Origin: an uncultured Candidatus Melainabacteria bacterium
GTDB taxonomy: Bacteria; Cyanobacteriota; Vampirovibrionia; Gastranaerophilales; Gastranaerophilaceae
Direction of reading: 5' to 3'
Length of the DNA: 14,909 bases
Assembly: GCA_937891325.1 (NCBI GenBank)
Contig: CALAFU010000278.1
Location: forward strand, 1-14,909
Every line of letters starts with the position of its first letter. The first letter of the stretch is position 1. A program made the position numbers and the translations under genes. Of the stretch, positions 7,307-12,996 are shown piece by piece. The notes beneath the pieces are model-generated. The model worked only from the letters and a program-made list of their open reading frames with translations. It did not search any database and had not been told where the DNA came from.

Positions 7307-8283
7307 ATACTGAAATGAACAATAGACAGGAATGCCAATTTGAAGTTTGGACTGAATGCAATTCTAAATGTGTCTTTTGTTATTTAAGTACAAATAACAT
7401 CAAAACTTTAGATGAAATTAAAATCAGGCAAATGAATAAAATCATTGACAGCATGAATGAACCTGATTTTTGCAAAAAGTTTAATAAAGTAGCATTTATT
7501 GGTGGTGAATTTTATCAAGGACAATTGGCTAATCCTGAAGTCAAATCCAAATTTATGGAAATGATGGATGTTGCTGCTAAATTGTTGAATGACGGTAAAA
7601 TTAATGAAGTCTGGACATGTGCAACTTTAACCATTGGCGACCAAAAAGATATGTATGAAGTGTTGAAGAAATTCAATGATATATCAAAAGTTTGGGTGTT
7701 GACATCCTATGATACAATTGGAAGATTCCATACACCTAAAATGAAACAAACATGGCTCGACAATATGCAAAAGCTGCGTGATACATATAAAGATATTAAA
7801 ATCAATATCACATCTATTCTAACAGGTGATTTTATTGATAAATATCTTGAAGGTACTTTAGATTTATGGGAGATTGCTAACAAATATCAGGCTGCTGTTT
7901 TCTTGAAACCTGCTTGCCCTATTGACCGTAATGAAAAGTCACAATATACAAAAGAAGAAACGAATCAAATTATTCCAAACTTCTTTCCAACACGTGACAA
8001 ATTTATTGAATTTCTATATAAATTTAGAATGAATGAACCTGAATTTATGTATGATAAATTGTTCAATATGAAATATCGCAGCGATTATTTGTATAGATTT
8101 GAAGAAGGTGAAATGCACTGTTCCCATCGTGTAAAGGAAACACAGCAAGAATTTTATGATAAACAAATTGCCGACAATGTTGTTAATAAATGTGGTCATA
8201 GTTCACAATATCAAATCTATTTAGATAGCGAAGAGTGTGCAGTTTGTGATAAAGAAATGATTAAGGAAATGCTAAATGATTGA
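7303..8283 (+). CDS. radical SAM enzyme, copy 4 of 4
   Basis: This 326-residue paralogue has C-x3-C-x2-C at Cys19, 23 and 26 (ECNSKCVFCY), GGE at 67-69, TSYDTIGRFH, and FFPTRDKF. The C-terminal motif is Cys297, His299, Cys312, Cys315 (KCGHS...CAVCD), with an extra HCSH around residues 272-275. Where copies 1-3 have the T-N-L/G strand after GGE, this copy has CATLT, so its active-site floor may differ. It overlaps copy 3 by ATGA and the aminotransferase-like gene by 8 nt. No leader-binding (RRE) domain is visible in any of the four, so substrate recognition, if peptide, must use another part such as the zinc-ribbon protein. Confidence 0.9.
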   Translation: MNTEMNNRQECQFEVWTECNSKCVFCYLSTNNIKTLDEIKIRQMNKIIDSMNEPDFCKKFNKVAFIGGEFYQGQLANPEVKSKFMEMMDVAAKLLNDGKINEVWTCATLTIGDQKDMYEVLKKFNDISKVWVLTSYDTIGRFHTPKMKQTWLDNMQKLRDTYKDIKINITSILTGDFIDKYLEGTLDLWEIANKYQAAVFLKPACPIDRNEKSQYTKEETNQIIPNFFPTRDKFIEFLYKFRMNEPEFMYDKLFNMKYRSDYLYRFEEGEMHCSHRVKETQQEFYDKQIADNVVNKCGHSSQYQIYLDSEECAVCDKEMIKEMLND

Positions 8284-9214
8284 ATCTATTCTAGAAAAAG
8301 TAGCGTTTAACAGTGCTGAATTTGCATATTATAAAGAAGCATTAAAGAGTTATAATGCAAAAGAACTGATGTCTGAACGTGATTATGTATCTGTAGACGA
8401 AACTTTAAAAAAGTTTTTACCTTGTCAAATTAATGATGATTATCATTTCACATTTTCTACTACAGCAACAGATTTAATTAAACAGTTGTTTGCAAAATAT
8501 GTTGATGATGAAACTTTAGTTTTGACAACAAATAGCGAACATCCAAAAGTTCAAGAAATTCTAAAGAAATGTAAAAATGTTGTTAAGGCTTTTGATAAAG
8601 AAACATTGCAGCAGTTTACAGTAGACAAGAAATATAAACGTGTTTTTATTTATATGATTGGTACAATGTGTGCAACAGGTCATATTGTATATGATCAAGA
8701 ATTTGAATCAATCATTGAACGTGCGAAAGCGTCAGGAAAAGAAGTAATTACAGTTATTGATGCCGTTCAGGAATTGTTTTTGTTATATCGTGATTATAAT
8801 AAATTCGATTATGTTATTGGAACAGCTCATGCCTTAATCCCAGAATACAACGTTGGATTGTTACTATCAAAAGATAATTCAATTGGGAAACCTTTAGCAA
8901 TTGCTCAACCTTTTGTTACAATGCTGAATTGGTTGTTGAAACGAAAAGAGTATCTTTATCAATTTAATACCTATATGAGTATGGAATTTGGAAATACTCG
9001 CAACACTCAATTTCATTTTGATTTTGGTATTAGTCACCTGTTTTTTATTAAAACTAGAAATGGTGAATTTAATCAAATGCAGGAAGAAGACACTGTAAGA
9101 GATAATATTGATAATGTTGGCGTACTGTTTAGAGGTTGTTGGTCTGTTGTAGATAAAAACAATTTTAACAATCTTTTTCAAACAACAAAATTTATTGTTG
9201 ATGGGAATTTATAA
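8276..9214 (+). CDS. class V aminotransferase-fold protein without the PLP lysine, copy A
   Basis: The 312-residue product follows the order of the class V aminotransferase/cysteine desulfurase family: a TTATDLI segment (62-68), SEHPKV (87-92, like the EHPAV segment), TGHIVYD (134-140, like the NxxTGxxxP loop), IDAVQ (161-165; Asp162 would contact the pyridine nitrogen and Gln165 the ring oxygen), and GTAHALIP...GLLL (182-197). At the last site the family has (S/T)xHK with the Schiff-base lysine; here His185 is followed by Ala186. The protein is also shorter than the usual 370-400 residues. It may bind PLP weakly, use another residue, or be a pseudoenzyme partner of the radical SAM proteins. 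It overlaps copy 4 by 8 nt, so it belongs to that operon. Fold assignment is from motifs only. Confidence 0.75.
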   Translation: MIESILEKVAFNSAEFAYYKEALKSYNAKELMSERDYVSVDETLKKFLPCQINDDYHFTFSTTATDLIKQLFAKYVDDETLVLTTNSEHPKVQEILKKCKNVVKAFDKETLQQFTVDKKYKRVFIYMIGTMCATGHIVYDQEFESIIERAKASGKEVITVIDAVQELFLLYRDYNKFDYVIGTAHALIPEYNVGLLLSKDNSIGKPLAIAQPFVTMLNWLLKRKEYLYQFNTYMSMEFGNTRNTQFHFDFGISHLFFIKTRNGEFNQMQEEDTVRDNIDNVGVLFRGCWSVVDKNNFNNLFQTTKFIVDGNL

Positions 9215-9247
9215 TCAAATTTTTATATAAAATCATATAAATATCAC

Positions 9248-9276
9248 TTGTATTTTCCTTAAAAAGATGATATTAT
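9248..9276 (+). promoter_or_regulatory. candidate promoter of the TnpB-like gene
   Basis: TTGTAT (9248-9253) and TATTAT (9271-9276) are 17 nt apart. The -10 matches 5 of 6 consensus bases and the -35 matches 3 of 6. It lies in the 89-nt gap before the TnpB-like gene, whose ribosome binding site AAGGA (9291-9295) is 8 nt from its ATG. Most genes in this operon overlap, so a separate promoter fits an inserted gene. Confidence 0.5.
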
Positions 9277-9303
9277 AAAATAAGTAAGTTAAGGATTATC
9301 TGA

Positions 9304-10650
9304 ATGATAACATTGAAAATTAAATATATTGCAGAAAGGGCATCTGATAATCAGGTGATAGCTGATTATCAGATGCAGTATAATAATCTTCTGCATTTAT
9401 TCTATAATAGATTAAAGGATGGTACATCTGAAACAAAATGTAAACATTTACAATTCAATAACCTTGATTTAATGAAATCTTGGTTTAGACAATCTTGTGT
9501 GAAAGATGCTTCATTCTTGTTAAAGAAGAATGAGGAAACAATCTTATTTGGTGGAAAGTATCTTTTTGAACAAAGATTTAGACATAACATTTCAAAGGAA
9601 GAATTTAAAGAAAGAAGATTAGTTCCATTGTGTTCAATTGGTGAAGGCAGATGTAATGGAAATAGATTCTTCAGATTGTCTGAAGATTGTTATTCAGTCA
9701 TATTTAGTCCTATGTTAAAACAAAAGACGAAGTTAAAACTCATTGGTGTTGGTAATAGGATTAAAGTATTAAAGAAATTATATATTCACCAACAATTAAA
9801 AGATACACCAATTACTTATAAATTGGATAAGAAATTTGTATATATCTCATTTGATGAATCTATCTTACGAGATAAGATTGTTAAACCAATATCCAACAGA
9901 ATATTTTCCATAGATATGAATCCCAATTACATCGGATGGTCAGTCGTAGACTTGAAAGAATCTGATGAATTCAAGGTTGTGAATTCAGGTGTAATATCAC
10001 TGAAAAATATCAACGATGTTGAGTTCAAATTTAAGAAATTAAAATTACCTTCAACATCCACAGAAAGAAAACATCTGAACAATAAACGCAACTATGAAAC
10101 ATTGGAAGTATCAAAGTTTCTTGTCGATATATCTAAACATTATCATTGTGAGTGTTTTGCTATTGAAGATTTGGTTATCAAATCCAAGGATAATTATCAA
10201 GGAAAGAATTTCAATAGACTTATAAACAATAATTGGAATAGAAATAAACTAGTCAATAACTTAAGAAAAAGATGTAATATATTCGGTATTAAATTTGTAG
10301 AAATATCTCCACAATATTCATCTGTTATAGGCAATTTAGTTTACAGGGAATTAAGATTACCTGATATGGTTTTATCTTCTATTGAGATCAGTAGAAGATG
10401 CTATGAATTTAATCTTCAATACATAAAGAAGATTAAAGCTAAAACGAAGAATGTGATCTTTCCAGATTTAACAGAATTACTATTAGACAAAGTAAAACAC
10501 TCGTTGGAAGAAGTAAAGTGCTTTGTGGATTTTGTGAGTTGGAAACAGATTCATTCAGAGTTAAAGAAATCTAAACTTAGATATAGATTTCCTCTTGACG
10601 AAAGAGTCTTTAAGACTAAAACCTTAAGGTTTATTAATGTTTTTATATGA
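9304..10650 (+). CDS. TnpB/Cas12-like RNA-guided nuclease, zinc finger missing
   Basis: This 448-residue protein has the OrfB/TnpB plan: an N-terminal beta/helix start (MITLKIKYI), a basic middle, then a split RuvC-like domain with Asp204 (FSIDMNPNYIGWS, RuvC-I), Glu288 (FAIEDL, RuvC-II) and Asp354 (RLPDMVLSSIEISRR, RuvC-III, like the DxNAAxNI motif). All three acidic residues are present, so cleavage activity is plausible, unlike the TnpB-derived regulators that lost them. Between E and D the family normally has a four-Cys zinc finger (TSxxCSxCG...); here that stretch reads QYSSVIGNLVY with no Cys. About 95 residues follow RuvC-III, longer than usual. Only 2 of 27 Arg codons are CGN, against 7 of 12 in the next gene. 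No TnpA transposase is present in the window. It separates two paralogous operon genes and is likely a mobile insertion. Confidence 0.85.
   Translation: MITLKIKYIAERASDNQVIADYQMQYNNLLHLFYNRLKDGTSETKCKHLQFNNLDLMKSWFRQSCVKDASFLLKKNEETILFGGKYLFEQRFRHNISKEEFKERRLVPLCSIGEGRCNGNRFFRLSEDCYSVIFSPMLKQKTKLKLIGVGNRIKVLKKLYIHQQLKDTPITYKLDKKFVYISFDESILRDKIVKPISNRIFSIDMNPNYIGWSVVDLKESDEFKVVNSGVISLKNINDVEFKFKKLKLPSTSTERKHLNNKRNYETLEVSKFLVDISKHYHCECFAIEDLVIKSKDNYQGKNFNRLINNNWNRNKLVNNLRKRCNIFGIKFVEISPQYSSVIGNLVYRELRLPDMVLSSIEISRRCYEFNLQYIKKIKAKTKNVIFPDLTELLLDKVKHSLEEVKCFVDFVSWKQIHSELKKSKLRYRFPLDERVFKTKTLRFINVFI
9340..9376 (+). repeat. 15-bp perfect hairpin inside the TnpB-like start region
   Basis: Arms 9340-9354 and 9362-9376 are perfect reverse complements of 15 nt with a 7-nt loop (GTGATAG). 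Each arm also contains an 11-nt near-palindrome, CTGATAATCAG (9344-9354) and CTGATTATCAG (9362-9372). The hairpin lies from codon 13 on, so it could affect translation of the mRNA, act as a paired operator, or be part of a terminal structure of the inserted element. Confidence 0.9.
10566..10632 (+). repeat. consecutive inverted repeats at the 3' end of the TnpB-like gene
   Basis: Four inverted repeats lie almost end to end: 10566-10573 with 10584-10591 (8 bp), 10592-10596 with 10602-10606 (5 bp), 10605-10610 with 10612-10617 (6 bp around one base) and the perfect 14-bp palindrome AAACCTTAAGGTTT (10619-10632). In IS605-family elements the guide RNA (omega RNA) scaffold and right end overlap the 3' end of tnpB; this is the corresponding place. 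The assignment as guide RNA is inference. Confidence 0.5.
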
Positions 10651-10681
10651 TTTTAATGAATTTTAATATTTTAGGTGTTTA

Positions 10682-11647
10682 ATGAAATTAATTGCTAATT
10701 GGTTGAACAGTTTCAACTACTCAAAAGAAGAGCTTGCTAAATTGACTAGCATACGTGATTCTGAACAAATTGTTGAAGATAATTTTGAAGAAGAAAAAAA
10801 TAGAACTTTTTCTATGCTTCCATTCAATAGCTTTACGCATAAAGAATTATCAGTGGATACGTGTGCTACAAACATTATAAATAAATTGTTTGATAAATAT
10901 GTTGACGATGATACTTTAGTTATTACTACAGGTAGTGAACATCATTCTGTTAAAAATAATTTTAAGAAATGCAAGAATTTAATTCATTTTGTTTGTCGAG
11001 GTGAGATTCGTAAAGATATAGACATTATAAAAGAAATCAAACCTTTTAAAAAGGTATTCATTTATATGATTGCTTTAAGCGTTGGTGATACACATTATTT
11101 AAACAATTGTATTATTGAATGGTTGCAACAAATTTTAAAAGAAAACAATAAACAGTTTGTTACTGTATTGGATGCTGTTCAAGAACTATTTCTATTGCCA
11201 CGTGACTACTCTATTTATGATTATGTAGTAGGTACTTCACATGCTTTGATTCCAAATTATGATATGGGTATGTTATTTGGTAAATCAGACTTTTCTTATA
11301 AAGCAGGAAATTGGTTGAAAGATTTTAACGATTGCATGTCAATTTTATTAAGAAATAGAGACAAACTCTATCAATTAAATGTAATTATGAGGCAGCATTT
11401 TGCTAAATTTACAACATTTGATAAAGACTTAATTGATTCAAGTCGAGCGCCATACGTTTATAATTTATGTGACTATAAAAAACGTTTAGAAGGGTTAAAT
11501 GATGTAGATTATGAGCACGGGGCAATTGTCCCGGGTGATTATACACCTGTAACTTTTCGAGCCTGTCCTTTCCTTGCACATCAAGAAAAGTTTATAGATA
11601 GGATACAACAAATAGACAATATTCTTGAAATAGATATTGGCAATTAA
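10682..11647 (+). CDS. class V aminotransferase-fold protein without the PLP lysine, copy B
   Basis: The 321-residue paralogue of copy A repeats the same landmarks: CATNIINKLFDKYVDD (61-76), TTGSEHHSV (82-90), LDAVQELFLL (163-172; Asp164, Gln167) and GTSHALIP...GMLF (184-199). Again the family lysine after His187 is Ala188, so the loss is shared and older than the duplication or selected in both. The TGHI loop of copy A is replaced by GDTHYL. The C-terminal third differs more from copy A, with an added acidic/His part (YEHGAIVPGDYTP). AGGTG (10673-10677) serves as ribosome binding site. It was probably the direct neighbour of copy A before the TnpB-like gene arrived. Two lysine-less copies could form a heterodimer, since class V enzymes are dimers. 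Confidence 0.75.
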   Translation: MKLIANWLNSFNYSKEELAKLTSIRDSEQIVEDNFEEEKNRTFSMLPFNSFTHKELSVDTCATNIINKLFDKYVDDDTLVITTGSEHHSVKNNFKKCKNLIHFVCRGEIRKDIDIIKEIKPFKKVFIYMIALSVGDTHYLNNCIIEWLQQILKENNKQFVTVLDAVQELFLLPRDYSIYDYVVGTSHALIPNYDMGMLFGKSDFSYKAGNWLKDFNDCMSILLRNRDKLYQLNVIMRQHFAKFTTFDKDLIDSSRAPYVYNLCDYKKRLEGLNDVDYEHGAIVPGDYTPVTFRACPFLAHQEKFIDRIQQIDNILEIDIGN

Positions 11648-11651
11648 AAAC

Positions 11652-11680
11652 AAAGGCTGGAATTAAAATTTCCAGCCTTT
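11652..11680. terminator. terminator between convergent genes
   Basis: Arms 11652-11662 (AAAGGCTGGAA) and 11670-11680 are perfect 11-bp complements with a 7-nt loop. Read on the minus strand the stem is followed by TTTGTTTTTAATT, a good U-rich tail, so it should end the reverse gene. On the plus strand the stem ends in TTT then ACTACT, a weaker signal for the radical SAM operon. Confidence 0.8.
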
Positions 11681-11684
11681 ACTA

Positions 11685-12296
11685 CTAAACAGTTGCTTTA
11701 TTGATGTTGACCATTCTTTGTTGTTGGTCTGTTGTTCGATATAGTTGTTTATCAAACCAATCAAGACCTTCAATATTGTTTGGAACGATTGCAAATTTTA
11801 AATCATCTTTAAATTTAATTGAGTTATCTTCAATAAAAGGTTTGAACATGTCTTTTACACAAACAAATGAACAATTCTTTAAAAGATAGTTTCTCAATTC
11901 AGAATATATTCCAAAAGCATCGAGATGATCTAAACGAAGTAAAGTTTCATTGATTTTATTGTAGTCTTCTTCGTTTATTGTTGACATTGCACAACCACAA
12001 ACGATCCTCGATTGTTGTGTTGAATCATAACTTAATTGATTGACTGTAAGTATAACTAAATGTGTTTTATCAAAAAACACTCGCATCCTGACAAAACTAA
12101 ACACGCCTTTATTTTCGACATCGTTTTCAGCATGGAATGAGAATTCCTTCAAATCATCTTTATTCCATTCATCACCTTTAACATATTGAGAAATATAGCT
12201 AAAATCTTCTTTAGCATATTTCATGTGCTTTTCTTCTAAAGGATGCCCATAGCTTTCTTTCATTAATTGCAAAAACAATTCAGTAAACGTTTTCAT
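11685..12296 (-). CDS. lone reverse-strand uncharacterised protein
   Basis: This 203-residue protein is the only gene read from the minus strand. It has no signal peptide, membrane span or recognised domain: a helical N-terminus (1-60) is followed by a mixed alpha/beta part with strands around 85-115 and 145-175 and a CGCA motif near 120. AGGT lies 8 nt before the ATG on the minus strand, and the TAG stop is followed by the 11652-11680 terminator. Facing the operon and diverging from the tail genes with its own terminator, it is arranged like an independently expressed accessory (moron-type) phage gene. No clear promoter is seen in 12297-12350. Confidence 0.7.
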   Translation of the reverse strand: MKTFTELFLQLMKESYGHPLEEKHMKYAKEDFSYISQYVKGDEWNKDDLKEFSFHAENDVENKGVFSFVRMRVFFDKTHLVILTVNQLSYDSTQQSRIVCGCAMSTINEEDYNKINETLLRLDHLDAFGIYSELRNYLLKNCSFVCVKDMFKPFIEDNSIKFKDDLKFAIVPNNIEGLDWFDKQLYRTTDQQQRMVNINKATV

Positions 12297-12345
12297 TAAG
12301 TTGTACCTGTTTTTTATTTGTTTAAATTAAGAACGTTAAATTTTG

Positions 12346-12354
12346 TGCTATAAT
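12346..12354 (+). promoter_or_regulatory. extended -10 promoter TGCTATAAT
   Basis: A perfect TATAAT (12349-12354) is preceded by TGC, giving the full TGn extended -10 element. The best -35 candidate, TTAAGA (12327-12332) at 16 nt, is poor, as is common for extended -10 promoters. Transcription would start near 12361 and run into the tail genes. Confidence 0.75.
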
Positions 12355-12395
12355 TAGATTCGTAAACAGATAGTCATTGTTGGATTTACTTCTTA

Positions 12396-12433
12396 AAAGT
12401 TGCAAAACAAAAATATATTTGTTTTGCAACTTT
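12396..12433. repeat. 16-bp perfect hairpin in the leader
   Basis: Arms 12396-12411 and 12418-12433 pair perfectly over 16 bp with a 6-nt loop (AATATA). The plus-strand tail (GATTTGTT) is not a convincing U-tract, so simple termination is unlikely on this strand; the minus strand has four T after the stem. The long stem inside a leader could protect the mRNA or bind a regulator. Confidence 0.9.
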
Positions 12434-12508
12434 GATTTGTTCTAAAATAAGCTGTACGAAACTTGTTTATCTAATCTGTTTGTTAAATAAAAATTAAGGA
12501 AACAAACA

Positions 12509-12979
12509 ATGGGTGTCCATTACTATCTTGATGAAATTCAAGAAATCAAAAAACTAATTTATAATGAAATAAAAAAGAAAGGTGTTGAAATCGATAAAGA
12601 TCTCTACTTCAATGAATATCCTTTGAAGATTAGAGAAATCGAAACAGCATCAAAAGAGGAAAAACCATACTTTAACTTTTTTAAAGTGCCTATTGAACCC
12701 AAAAACTTTGTGTTCGGAGGTGGCGTTTCTTCTGTAATGGGTGAAATTTATTTTTCTTTCAACATAAAAGATATTCTAACAATTGAAAAACCCTTACTTA
12801 AAATAGGTGATCAAGTTTGGGGTTATCGTGGTTTAGAAACTGTCGATAAATCGTATGTGGTTGAAAAACAAGTTTCTTCCATAGATTATAGTTTTATTAA
12901 GGCTCAACCAACATGTACAGAGCAAGTTTGGGGGCCAAATAAAACTTTAGATGACTTTCAATTCTCAACTGACGTTTAA
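12509..12979 (+). CDS. small tail-associated phage protein (probable)
   Basis: The first 45 residues of this 156-residue protein contain a helix then K-K-G-V-E-I-x5-YFNEYPLKIREI (about 24-44). This helix plus GVxI...F-x2-YP-x2-I-x2-I pattern is one I associate with phage tail and fibre proteins, where it is thought to mark an attachment or oligomerisation segment. The remaining part is a beta-rich domain with Gly and aromatic residues and two QVWG motifs (about 103-106 and 139-142). AAGGA lies 8 nt before the ATG. It is the first gene after the 12346 promoter, 17 nt before the fibre-like gene, so a virion component expressed with it is likely. Function is inferred from the motif and neighbour only. 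Confidence 0.6.
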   Translation: MGVHYYLDEIQEIKKLIYNEIKKKGVEIDKDLYFNEYPLKIREIETASKEEKPYFNFFKVPIEPKNFVFGGGVSSVMGEIYFSFNIKDILTIEKPLLKIGDQVWGYRGLETVDKSYVVEKQVSSIDYSFIKAQPTCTEQVWGPNKTLDDFQFSTDV

Positions 12980-12996
12980 TTTTAAGGAATTTACAA

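Larger units (their letters stand above)
9304..10650 (+). mobile_element. probable TnpB-type insertion in the radical SAM operon (bounds not defined)
   Basis: The gene sits between two paralogues that would otherwise be adjacent, has its own promoter-like sequence, distinct Arg codon use, and inverted repeats near both ends (9340-9376 and 10566-10632). No TnpA, target duplication or clear terminal repeats can be seen, so true ends lie somewhere in 9215-9340 and 10566-10681. The coordinates given are simply those of the gene. Confidence 0.45.
12297..12508 (+). promoter_or_regulatory. divergent regulatory region and structured leader of the tail genes
   Basis: This 212-nt gap holds no gene. 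It contains an extended -10 promoter (12346-12354), a 16-bp perfect hairpin (12396-12433), an outer 8-bp pair AAACAGAT/ATCTGTTT (12364-12371 with 12474-12481) that would enclose the hairpin, and the ribosome binding site AAGGA (12496-12500), 8 nt before the next ATG. A leader of roughly 150 nt is expected. Confidence 0.6.

Noticed and set aside
4558..8283. Radical SAM genes as QueE (7-deazaguanine) or NrdG (ribonucleotide reductase activase)
   Set aside because: Those are shorter enzymes with other motifs, and no queC/queD or nrdD partner genes are present.
8894..9181. 95-codon open frame on the minus strand
   Set aside because: Antisense to the conserved aminotransferase-fold gene, which has clear paralogue support in the forward frame.
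9219..9240. AT-only inverted repeat after the first aminotransferase-fold gene
   Set aside because: Made only of A and T in a very AT-rich gap, with no GC stem, so it is not supported as a terminator.
9304..10650. CRISPR-Cas12 locus
   Set aside because: No direct-repeat/spacer array or adaptation genes are present, and the protein is TnpB-sized.
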